This document shows positions 54,511-64,000 of a stretch of DNA of 64,000 nucleotides, piece by piece; the stretch's first letter is position 1, and the number at the start of each line of letters is the position of its first letter. Source of the DNA: Dichetophora obliterata (taxonomy: Eukaryota > Arthropoda > Insecta > Diptera > Sciomyzidae). The notes beneath the pieces are model-generated. The model ran no database searches and was not told the origin of the DNA. It saw only the letters and a program-made list of their open reading frames with translations. The position numbers and the translations under genes were made by a program. Location of the stretch: NCBI GenBank assembly GCA_963920525.1, contig OY986439.1, positions 212,984,500-213,048,499 on the forward strand, read 5' to 3'.

Positions 54511-54812
54511 TTGGCGATATCGAACATCTTTGGAGTTATAGGCCGCACAGCCTCGGAACTCTGTATTCGACCACAATTTACCCGTGGCGTTTACTGATAA
54601 CATTTTATGGGAGTTGGGAAAATGGGCGTGGCACCTCCCATACAACCTAAATTTGAGATATCGAAAAGCTTTGGAGTTATAGGCCGCACAGCATCGGAAT
54701 TCAGTATTTGACCACAATTTAGACGTGGCGTTTCACTGATAACATTTTATTCGCGTTTGGCAACGGGGCCGCGGCAGCAACGCGCCAGGTTAAGGCTAGT
54801 ATATATATATTT

Positions 54813-55318
54813 TCTCTATGGATAATATTTCCTTAGATCGTTTAATGTGTTCGATAATTTTTGGCATTTGATTTTGATTTTGATTCTCAAATCATACAAG
54901 ATTTTGTCTTAAAAAAGGCTATATAATTTTATGGCGCTAAGAAAACAAATCATTGACCTCAGCAGCCCGCTGCGATAACTTGCGTTCGTTTATTGGCTGT
55001 TTATGTTAATGGATTTAAACAAAGCATAAATTTTTTAAAAAATTAACATAAACCTATTTACATAAATTTATAGCTTGTTTTTTCAAGTACCAAAAAGTTA
55101 TTTTAAATAAGCTAATAATATTGTAGCAAACATGCTCTTGCGTAAAAAGAACAAGTTACAAGTAGATTTAATGGCATTTAAAGAAACGTCAAAAATTATA
55201 ATTTATGAAACTTGCAGCGTTTTTTTCTACTTTCACATCTTTGTATTCTAAATAAAGAATTTTCAAGAGAAATAAAGCTTTAAAAACTTATTATCATGTC
55301 AAAGGTAGCAACAGCGAT
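54813..55318. other. Unassigned AT-rich sequence
   Basis: No gene or repeat recognised. Confidence 0.35.
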
Positions 55319-56756
55319 CAGTGGCGTAGCTTGAGTATTTTACGTCGGGGAACAAAAAAAACCGCCTTCGCGTTCTACACTTAAAATTGACTTGACTTAA
55401 GACCACACACGAGTAAGACTACACCTCACACCAAAGATGTAAGGTTTGTGCTGCAAAATTTTTACTCAGAAAGGTTTATTTTGAAAGGCTCTTTGAAATG
55501 TCAAAATCTTGGATATCTATGACATAAAACTTAAGAAATTTTGCCCATGGCTCTATACAATTCCAAACAAAAATATACGTCAAATTATACACTATGCAGA
55601 AGGGAATCAACTTCGCAGATTCATAGTTTTGATAATTTGATGAATAATATTTTTGAATAAATTATTTGACGAACAGACTCCTATATACAAAGTGTAAAAG
55701 AACACGAGACAACTACACTAAAAGTAAATTTTTAAAAAACAACTGTCAAACATTTAGAATTTGTATTTAAATCATAAATAATCAACATAATAAATAACAA
55801 AGTCATTTAGAAAAAACTTTAATTTAAAAAACAACTTTATAAATTTTATGTTAAAACTGCTTAAACTTAAATAAAACTTTCGAATTGTGCTCAAAAGAAA
55901 TCTTTATAAATAAAAATCAATTGTCTCATGTATGTCCCTTCACCACTTGAGAACGGTTGGACCGCTTTGGTTGATTCGTTTGTTGTTGTATTCTTTATTG
56001 TAAGGATTTTTTACTTTATTGTATTCTTTATTTTAGTTATAATATTATTGTATTATTTTTATTGAAATTTAATTTAATGTATTTTTCTCGTTTGTTAATT
56101 GTAGTCAGTAAGGAAACTATTTTTGTACTCCATTGATGAAGTACAAATAAATAAATAAATAAAAAGAAAAGGTTCTTATAAAAAGAAAAATTGGAAAAGT
56201 TGTGTGGAAAATTTGTAAAATTCCAAAAACCCGAAGAAGCTTTTTGTATAAAAATTTTGTATTTTTTATGGAAAATATCACACACCTCCGAAAATTCCTT
56301 ACTAATTGCTTTGATTTTTAGGAGAAGGGTAGACTTCAACTCAGGATAGGTTTAAAGAGGAAAAGGGGCGTGGCACCTCCTATACAGCTAAAATTTGTAA
56401 TATCGAATAGGTTTGGAGGTATAGGTCGCACAGCCTCGGCATTCGACCACGATTGACACATGCCGTTTCACTGATAAAATTTTATGGGCGTTAAATAAGA
56501 GGGCGTGGCGCTCCCACACAGCCCAAATTTGCGATATCAAAGAGCTTAGGATAGGTCGCACAAATTCAGAATTCAGTATTCGAACTCAATTTACACATGC
56601 AGGTTCATTGATAACATTTTATGGAAGTTTGGCAATGGGGGCGTGGCAGCAGCGCACCGGGTTTTAGCTAGTTTTAAATAATATTTGCAAGTATCAGTGA
56701 ATACCGAAAATCATTTTTGTCTTGGCTTTTGCACCTTCCGCCTAGCTACGCCACTG
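55319..56756. mobile_element. hAT-like shell, ends CAGTGGCGTAGC
   Basis: CAGTGGCGTAGCTTGAGT at the left and GCCTAGCTACGCCACTG at the right are TIRs of a common hAT type. The 8-bp flanks do not agree, so the duplication is lost or the ends belong to different copies. It contains a Helitron-like repeat at 55905-56675. No transposase. Confidence 0.5.
55905..56675 (+). repeat. Helitron-like repeat, second copy
   Basis: Begins AAAAATCAATTGTCTCATG with GAACGGTTGGACCGCTTTG. It has two units with GGGCGTGGC, GAGGTATAGGTCGCACAGCC and CATTTTATGG words, and ends GCAGCGCACCGGGTTTTAGCTAGT. Same family as 50712-54812. It also holds T/A-rich sequence (55980-56330) not seen in the other copy. Confidence 0.45.
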
Positions 56757-57417
56757 ATAGCTACTGTAAGGTTGTCAACAATAACAATAATTGAGCTTGT
56801 TATGTTTGCACAAGTCAAAACGTGTCATTTTCGTTGTTAGTGCAAGAGTCCTTTATAATTAAAATTTTTAACTAATTGAATAACTTTGTTGCAGTTATTT
56901 TAGAACAAGTTGAAAGTTGTAGAGGGCTTGCCAGTGAATTTTTTCTGTTATTTTTTTCTCATTAATGTGCTACATAAAACATAAACTTCTAAAGTTTGCA
57001 ATTGCAAAAGCAAATAACATAATTATATGACACTTTGCCTTGGAACGAACTATGCAATTAGCGAATAAGTAGCAATTAAAACTTAAATTAGAAAGTAGCA
57101 AATGCTGCTGTAAAGATAATTAAATGAAGAAGGTTAACTAAAACTGAGACTAATATAGTTCAAGCCCAGCACAAATGGAGGTGCAGTAACTCAATTTTTT
57201 TATTAATAACAACCTACCCCATTTATTTATTTTTTTTTCATAATAGGTAAGGTGAGGTTATAATGACTGCCTCAATTTAGGCCAATGAGGCCTATTAAGG
57301 TACCAAGCGCTTGATTTCCTTTCATTATTCAAACCAATTTTAGCTGTTTATAAAGTCTAGGACTCGGTGTATCGAAGATTCTGAGAGCTCATTAAGGTCA
57401 TTGAAAAGCCAGTTGCC
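56757..57417. other. Unassigned AT-rich sequence
   Basis: Nothing recognised. 57270-57300 has AGGCCAATGAGGCCT, a short palindromic word. Confidence 0.3.
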
Positions 57418-57420
57418 TTA

Positions 57421-57848
57421 TGCCTATGTTATGGTGGTGGTCACGGGCACGTCACGGCCATGAATTGTTGTTGTTTCAATGTAAATGGGAAATTTGAGAG
57501 AGTGAGCGAGGGAACAAATTTTGACCACCATGGTCACCAAATGATTCGGCTGTCCATACCAAATCACGGGAGCAAAGCAGGGTTGCGTTGTGAAATTATT
57601 CAATATATTTGTGTTTTAGTATTAAAATAGAACACTTTAAGTATGAAAGTATGTATGAAAGCATTAATAAAACCTGCTTAATAACAACACTTATCGATTG
57701 ATAAAGTACTAAAAGTAGCAAACAGTTTACTATTTTTCTGGGATGATATGACCGTAAGCATAACACACATTGGTAGCTCATCAAACAAAAAAAGAGCGTA
57801 AAAAAGGACGTGACCGGGGATCATATGACCGGCACCATAACATAGCCA
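57421..57848. mobile_element. Harbinger-type MITE, TSD TTA
   Basis: The left end TGCCTATGTTATGGTGGTGG and right end CACCATAACATAGCCA are inverted, with inner GGGCACGTCACGG / GGACGTGACCGG. TTA lies at 57418-57420 and 57849-57851. Non-coding. Confidence 0.75.
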
Positions 57849-57851
57849 TTA

Positions 57852-60230
57852 GTAAAAAAGCGTTTTTGAGCCAGCGCTGGACAAGTTTGTAGAAGTGTTA
57901 TTAAAGAAGTATACAATTGTTTTTAAACCTATATATTAATTTCATTAGGACTTGTCTTCAACTTTGAAGTACATTTAAAAAAAAATTCTATAAACTATGT
58001 ACAAACAAAAAAATTCGCTTGTTTTCACCAGAAGTCAGTTTCAATTAAGCTGCAATTATATTTTCAACAAAATGACTTCTCTCACTTCCACTGCCTAAAA
58101 CTGTAAATTTACTGATATAACACAAAAACAATTGTTGATATGCCGACTTTGAGGATATTTGTTGCAAAAATAATCCATTATTTTCATCAAACGAGAGATT
58201 CAATTTTGTCCAGCTAGCTTGTTCTAGAGGCAACACTGTGTGTTGTGGAGAAAATATTTTCTTTATCCACGTAAGTATTTAAATTGAATTTATGCGCAGG
58301 CGTGAATAGTTTTAATATTCCATATTTCTCTCTCTGTACAAAAAACAGCAGGGGATGAAAATTTATTGAGCGATTGGCCCTAAGTACTTGACTCGCAAGT
58401 ATGAGCAAGTATGTAAGCAAGCAAGTAGGCAAGCAAGTATGTAATTTTGAACTCTAATTTTGTGTAAAAAAAACATTTTTTATTTACTATTCGTTTCAAG
58501 TGTTCATTTGTATTTATTCAGAATAAAACATTCGGTTTTTTCGAGCGAAACTAAATGAAATTAAGTGTCAATAAATGAATTCTATGCACAAAGAGCTATT
58601 ATTCATTTCACATTCGTTGTAATTTAACGTGTTGATTTTATTTTCACACATTAATTTTCTAATCATTAGCCCATTTTTATTCATAATTTTTTTCATTATT
58701 TTTTCACACACCGGCTTTTTGTTTATTAAATGAAGCAGATGAACGCGTTGAGCTATACAATAAAATTAGGTTTTTAGATTTTAATATTTATTTTATCGTT
58801 TTGGTACCAGTAAGACTTAACCGATCTGTCAATCAACAATTTTGTTTATGTTTGTTAACTTTTCTAATTGCAATTTGTAATAATGACGAAAGTAATTTAC
58901 ATTTAACTATGTAATTCGGTAAAGCTTCTTAAAAAGTATATATCCCTTGTAGTAATTAAATAAAATTTATAGCAAACTTTTGTACTCATCAAAGTTGTGA
59001 CGTCATTTTGTATGGAAGGTATACTGAGCTTTAATGTGATTGTATCAAAAATATTAAACTCAGAATGCATATTAAAAATCAAAACTTATGTGCAGAATTT
59101 CAAGTTTATATATATTCAGCTGCACCCGCGAGAATTTTACTTTGCTCCCGCGATTTTTGTTTAAGTGAATAATTTATTGTTTAGTTTTATTTTCTACAAT
59201 TTGTTTCTATTAATTTGGATGCTTGATTTATCTTCTTTCATCAAATGAACGCATATTTTAGTAAATATTTCACAATTAACAGGCTTTTCTGTTTTTGTAC
59301 TATAATGTGGAAAGTTTGGGCCAATTTTGTTGCACCCGCGATAGCACTTTAAATTGCCCTAGTGAGGTTTAAATTACTTAATTTTAAATTTAATAATCAA
59401 ATTAAGACAGAGTACGTTAAAATGTAGTCTTTCAAAAAGTAATTTCATGGAAAATGTTATCCATTTTATCAGCAAGTGTCTTTGAATGCGTCTTAATGTT
59501 ACACCCGCGATAATGGAATCGCCCTATATTAATTTTTCTGGAATTTTAAGAGATTCTACCGTTCAGATTAAGCCACATTGTATGGAAGGTAGGTGTGTTT
59601 TTCATTCCAATTTGTTCATTGTCGAACTTGATCTTTATTTTTTTAGATACAAGTGGCAAATTTCATTAAAATAGCTTTAAAATTACGGCTGTAGTCGTGT
59701 CCACATTCAGACAGACGAATAGACGCATTCCAAATAGAAAAAAAGACAAAAGTTCCCTCCGTCTTCTAGGTGGGTGAATTTATGTCCATTTCGGGGGTTC
59801 AATATTTCACTGTGCAGCGGTGCGTATGAGTAACATTAATTAACAATTCGTCGTTCGCAAGTAATTGTGTTCTATATCACAAAATTGAAAAAAAAATGAG
59901 ATAAGACTAATTTTTAGGCAAAATTCTATCGAGATCTATCGATCTGTGTAATCAGTTTGCTCTAATCTTTAATAGTTTTTGAGACATGAGACATCAACTT
60001 TGTGCTATACAACACTTTAGTGGCAAGCTTCGTAACCTATTGTATTAGATATTTGCTTCGTTCTCAAATAAACATTTAATGAAAATTAAAAATGTATGAA
60101 TCAATTTTGAATGATAAATAAAAATTAAAATAAAATTAATTTTTGCTTTTTTGCAATTTACGCTATATTCCACGCGCAACGACGATACATTTACTTATAG
60201 CTTTTAATTGGTAAGAGATATTAAGAAATC
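57852..60230. other. Unassigned; three CACCCGCGA units
   Basis: CACCCGCGA occurs near 59124, 59333 and 59502 in an AT-rich setting, with GTATGGAAGGTA near 59010 and 59581 outside them. It may be a diverged repeat of about 600 bases. 58390-58440 has a short GCAAGTAT microsatellite. No gene supported. Confidence 0.35.
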
Positions 60231-62468
60231 ACCTATGTGAAGTTGGCAACCCACTTAACGGAATGGGATTTATTTTTTTTCATTTGATTGCACTCGGTGT
60301 GTACCTGATTGTACCACCTTAATTTTCGTTTGTACCTTAAGGGGGGAAAAAATATGGGGGTAAGAAAAATTGGTCCGCAACTCATGTTGAGACAAATTAT
60401 TGAAGTTAACGCTATTGTGAAGGGAATCGTTTATACCCGTTTGAACCGATGTTTTTTTTTTAGAAATTTTTTTAGACTTTAAAAAAAAAGAAATTTTTTA
60501 AAATTTTTTTTTTAACAAGAACGAAAGACGATACAAATACATAAGAACAAAGGTTACAGATGATTTATCGGTAGTACGAACAGGTACAAACGGTAAATTA
60601 GTTACAACGAACGGGTACAAACGAATTCTCGTTGGTAAAACGGGTACAAACGATATAATCGTTAGAACGAAGGGGTACAAACGATTACTCGTTTGGTACA
60701 AACGGGTACAAACGAATTCTCGTTGGTACAAACGGGTACAAACGATATAGTCGTTAGAACGAAGGGGTACAAACGATTACTCGTTTGGTACAAACGGGTA
60801 CAAACTAATTCTCGTTGGTACAAACGGGTAGAAATGATTTCTCGGTGGTACAAACGATATAATCGTTATAACGAAGGGGTACAACCGATTATTCGTTTTG
60901 TACAAATGGGTACAAATGGGTACAAACGAATACTCGTTGGTACAAACGGGTACAAATGATATTATCGTTAAAACGAAGGGGTATAAACGATTACTCGTTC
61001 GGTACAATTGGGTACAAACGAATACTCGTTGGTACAAACGGGTACAGACGAATTCTCGTTGGTACAAACGGGTACAAACGATATAGTCGTTTGAACGAAG
61101 GGGTACTAACGAATACTCGTTGGTACAAACGGGCACAGACGAATACTCGTTGGTACAAACGGATACAAACGATATTATCGTTAGAACGAAGGGTACAAAC
61201 GATTACTCGTTTTGTACAAATGGGTACAAACGAATACTCGTTGGTACAAACGGGCACAGACAAATACTCGTTGGTACAAACGGGTACAAACGATATAGTC
61301 GTTAGAACGAAGGGGTACAAACGATTACTCGTTGGTACAAACGGGTAGAAACTAATTCTTGTTGGTACAAACGGGTACAAATGATTTTTCGGTGGTACAA
61401 ACGATATAATCGTCAAAACGAAGGGGTACAACCGATTACTTGTTTTTTACAAATGGGTACAAATGGGTACAAAAGAATACTCGTTGGTACAAACGGGTAC
61501 AAATGATATAGTCGTTAAATCGAAGGGGTACAAACTATTACTCGTTTGGTGCAAACGGGTAGAAAATAATTCTCGTTGGTACAAACGGGTACAAATGATT
61601 TCTCGGTGGTACAAACGATATAATCTTTAAAACGAAGGGGTACAACCGATTACGCGTTTTGTACAAATGGGTAAAAATGGGTACAAACGAATACTCGTTG
61701 GTACAAACGGATACAAATGATATACTAGTTAAAACGAAGGGGTATAAACGATTACTCGTTTTGTACGAATGGGTAGAAACAAATACTCGTTGGTACAAAC
61801 GGGTACAAATGGGTACAAACGATATAATCGTTAAAACGAAGGGGTAAAAACGATTACTCGTTTGATACAAACGAATACTCGTTGGTACAAACGGGTACAA
61901 ACGGGTACAAACGAATATTTATTGGTATAAATGGGTACAAACGAATACTCGTTGGTATAAACGGGCACAAACGAATACTCGTTGGTACAAACGGGTACAA
62001 ACGATATAATAGTTAGAACGAAGGGGTCCAAACGATTACCCGTTTGGTACAAACAAATACTCGTTGGTACAAACGGGTACAAACGAATACTCGTTGGTAC
62101 AAATGGGTACAAATGATTTCTCGGTGGTACAAACGGGTACAAGCGAATATGATTAAACCGTTTGTACCTGTTCGTACTACCGATGAATCATCTGTAATCT
62201 TTGTACTTTTGTATTTGTATCATCGTTCGTACTTGTTAAGAAAAAAAAATTTGAAAAATTTTATTTTTTAAAATAGAAAAAATTTATTTTTTTAGAGTCT
62301 AAAAAATTTCTAAAAATCTAGATGTTAAGAAAAAAAATTAGAAAAAATTTATATTTTGAAATAGAAAAATTTAATTTTTTTAAAGTCTAAAAAATTTCTA
62401 AAAAACAAAACATCGGTACAAACGGGTACAAACGATTCCCTTGTACCCATTGCCAACTTCACATAGGT
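60231..62468. mobile_element. Foldback-like element with hairpin monomer array
   Basis: The outer ends ACCTATGTGAAGTTGGCAA and TTGCCAACTTCACATAGGT are perfect inverted repeats. Further inside, the left flank (AAGGGAATCGTTTATACCCG, ACAGATGATTTATCGGTAGTACGAAC) is the inverse of the right flank (GTTCGTACTACCGATGAATC, CGATTCCCTTGTACCC) over roughly 180 bases. The middle is a tandem array at 60600-62160. About 150 bases near 60250-60400 are found only on the left. Target duplication is unclear (TTAAGAAATC against AAAAAAAATC). Long inverted repeats built on tandem repeats are the structure of foldback elements. Confidence 0.75.
60600..62160. repeat. Tandem array of 30-31-bp hairpin-forming monomers
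   Basis: Roughly fifty units. Three main forms alternate: GAATACTCGTTGGTACAAAC, GATATAATCGTTAGAACGAA and GATTACTCGTTTGGTACAAA, each followed by GGGTACAAAC. The third form has the arms GTACAAACGA and TCGTTTGGTAC around a 4-base loop. Higher-order groups of about 90-120 bp recur. Open frames of 60-146 codons occur on both strands because stops are absent from the monomers; they are not genes. Confidence 0.85.
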
Positions 62469-63179
62469 AAAAAAAATCTTTTAACCAAAATTAGTTTGGA
62501 AGCTGTATTGCTTTATAAAAAATATAAAAGCAACATTTTGAAGAAATTTGGTTGCGCGAAAAAAAATCCATGCAGGGCCATGATTTTTAATAATAAAAAC
62601 TGTGTTAAAACTGAGTCATTTTTGCGGACAAATGAAGCGTTCTCGCGAATAAAATTGTAACTGTTCACTTTTATTCATTTTATAAGCACTTTTATTATTT
62701 TTTTTTGGGTATGCGATGAAAATACCCCAAAACTGCTCAACTGCTTCCTCAGTTCTGTTCGTATATAATATCAGAGAGTGATTCTAACAGGTATTCGCAA
62801 AAAAAAAACACTAAAAAAGTCGTTTACAATGTTATTCGCGATTATGCTTCAAATGACATGTTATATCAAAGAGTGTGAACAATTAAAATTACAAAGAAAT
62901 GGAAAATAAAACATAAATAACTTTTGACCTATTTTTAACTATTAAACTTTCGGTCAAAGATAATTTGAGGGAAATCGATAATAAAAGAGAGCAGATATTT
63001 GCTTGCAAAATCAAAACATGAAATTTCAATAGTTTTTTTCTCATTCTGAAGTAATGATCTTGCCTTAAGAAAATATTTTGTTGCTTCATATTCTGACAAT
63101 AGTTTAAATGACAAAATAACGAAAGTTTTATAACAAACTATCTGTAAAAAATAATTACCAAGAAGCTTCCGTATTTTTC
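62469..63179. other. Unassigned AT-rich sequence
   Basis: Nothing recognised. Confidence 0.35.
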
Positions 63180-63420
63180 TAAATCAACGACTTTTTACAC
63201 AAAAATACATTGTACTGAGAACATCTATAGATTTCAAAATACCTAAAACTTTTTCATGTCAAAATAATGGAAATTCTTCATTATTTACTATTTGTATGAA
63301 CATTTTACCATCTCAATATATTTGCTTATTGTAGGGTAACCGTAAGAGATGGCGCAAGATGTCTGAATTATTTTTAGCATATCTTAGCAATGTCTAAAAT
63401 TTCTTCTTACTTCATGTTTT
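63180..63420 (-). repeat. Dispersed repeat R, copy C
   Basis: In reverse orientation, TTATTGTAGGGTAACCGTAAGAG, TTTACTATTTGTATG and TGTACTGAGAACATC match copy A at 24500-24810 and copy B at 28800-28960. Confidence 0.55.
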
Positions 63421-64000
63421 TCAATCTCTTTTTTGGCAAGGAACTTTTTTTGGCATCATTGAAGCAGATACACACAGCAATATAACTATTATAAATTGTT
63501 ATACATCCTTTATTCGCAATAAAATTCTTTTATAAAACCTTTGTTTTAAATGAAAATTGCAAGATATCGGGAAAACCTTTGTCAAAAAACTCAGAATGAT
63601 ATAGAATATACTCTCTTCGCACACTTTGATACAGCTGCCTTTAAGAATTAAATGTATTCAAAATAACCACAACTTTAAGCATTAAAGTTTACAACAGCTC
63701 TTTTCCTCTTTTAGAATAAGAATAATTGTTTACTAATAATGATACTTTGATCACTTATGATTTGTTGTTATGTCTTCTTGTTGATAATAATATTTTGTAT
63801 TATTTTTTTATTACTTTTTTTATTAATTTTAATTTAATCACTAAATATATGTCTTTAGTTAAAAGTATTTATCAGTTGTTTATACTTACTGTTATTATGT
63901 TATTCTTATTGCATTTAAAAGGCTTTGTCTTATATGTTCACAATATTTCTTATTAAATTTGAAATTGAAAAGCTGACAATTCTGTGTAGATAAGCAATAA
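63421..64000. other. Unassigned AT-rich sequence
   Basis: An open stretch at 63726-63956 is made of AT-rich codons and hydrophobic residues only. No gene is supported. Confidence 0.3.

Larger units (their letters stand above)
50712..54812 (+). repeat. Helitron-like repeat interrupted by a LINE
   Basis: Left part 50712-50920 begins CTAATATATAAAAATCTCG and contains CTCCGAAACGGCTCGACTG and GGGCGTGGCACCTTCCATAC. Right part 54511-54812 continues with two GGAGTTATAGGCCGCACAGC units and ends GCAACGCGCCAGGTTAAGG-CTAGTATATA. The start and the (C)GGG...CTAGT end resemble Helitron/Helentron-derived repeats, as does the copy at 55900-56675. There is no replication protein, so non-autonomous. The family assignment is tentative. 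Confidence 0.45.

Noticed and set aside
60600..62160. CRISPR-like array
   Set aside because: Units are contiguous and diverged, with no unique spacers, and the genome is that of an animal.
60498..62271. Many overlapping open frames on both strands (up to 146 codons) reading KRLLVGTNGYKR or FVCTRLYQ-like repeats
   Set aside because: They arise from the tandem monomers, which lack stops. The same text appears on both strands and there is no start context or domain.

Overview
This looks like a gene-poor, AT-rich intergenic stretch of an insect genome, most likely a higher (cyclorrhaphan) fly. Three observations point there: GT-AG introns with short exons, a DD41D mariner of the kind first described from the fruit fly Ceratitis rosa, and a dense mix of hAT, PIF/Harbinger, Transib, LINE and tRNA-SINE sequences. 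The fly assignment is an inference. I find only one plausible host gene: a two-exon, small secreted cysteine-rich protein with a Kazal-like pattern at 12770-13576. Nearly everything else I recognise is mobile DNA, often nested, and many insertions can be delimited to the base by target-site duplications (TSDs).

Region by region. 0-4.5 kb: two tRNA-derived SINE families, a Harbinger-type element nested in its own relative (TAA and TTA TSDs), a 51-bp minisatellite and a large palindrome. 4.6-11.7 kb: one minus-strand LINE cut into four blocks by three insertions, namely a TIR element carrying a tRNA-like segment, an unidentified 2.4-kb insert with a 5-bp TSD, and a 1.8-kb hAT with an 8-bp TSD. 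12.7-13.6 kb: the Kazal-like gene. 15.05-19.96 kb: a complete hAT with a four-exon TTF-zinc-finger transposase gene carrying two lesions and two MITEs in its upstream region. 20.2-22.3 kb: a decayed LINE. 22.9-23.6 kb: a hAT-type MITE. 25.57-28.76 kb: a complete Transib element (RAG1-like transposase, one frameshift) whose ends read CACAATG, a 22-bp spacer and an A-rich nonamer-like block, flanked by the 5-bp TSD CGTTG. 28.98-29.71 kb: a TTAA-flanked TIR element.

33.1-35.9 kb: an RTE-like LINE remnant holding a (CCTTA)n array and split by a hAT. 39.4-41.2 kb: nested TIR elements, a Harbinger-type MITE and a SINE. 43.3-44.8 kb: a hAT with internal about 92-bp repeats. 46.0-46.9 kb: a SINE split by a Harbinger-type MITE, with the empty site available in a second SINE copy of the window. 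48.3-49.6 kb: a DD41D mariner with one frameshift. 50.7-54.8 kb: a Helitron-like repeat carrying a LINE with an intact 967-codon endonuclease/reverse-transcriptase ORF and a 26-A tail. 55.3-56.8 kb: a hAT-like shell containing another Helitron-like copy. 60.2-62.5 kb: a foldback-like element made of long inverted repeats around roughly fifty hairpin-forming monomers of about 30 bp.

The window is best read as a layered record of insertions. The two items most worth follow-up are the Transib element with V(D)J-recombination-signal-like ends and the foldback hairpin array. No database search was possible; family names rest on motifs, TSD lengths and terminal sequences.
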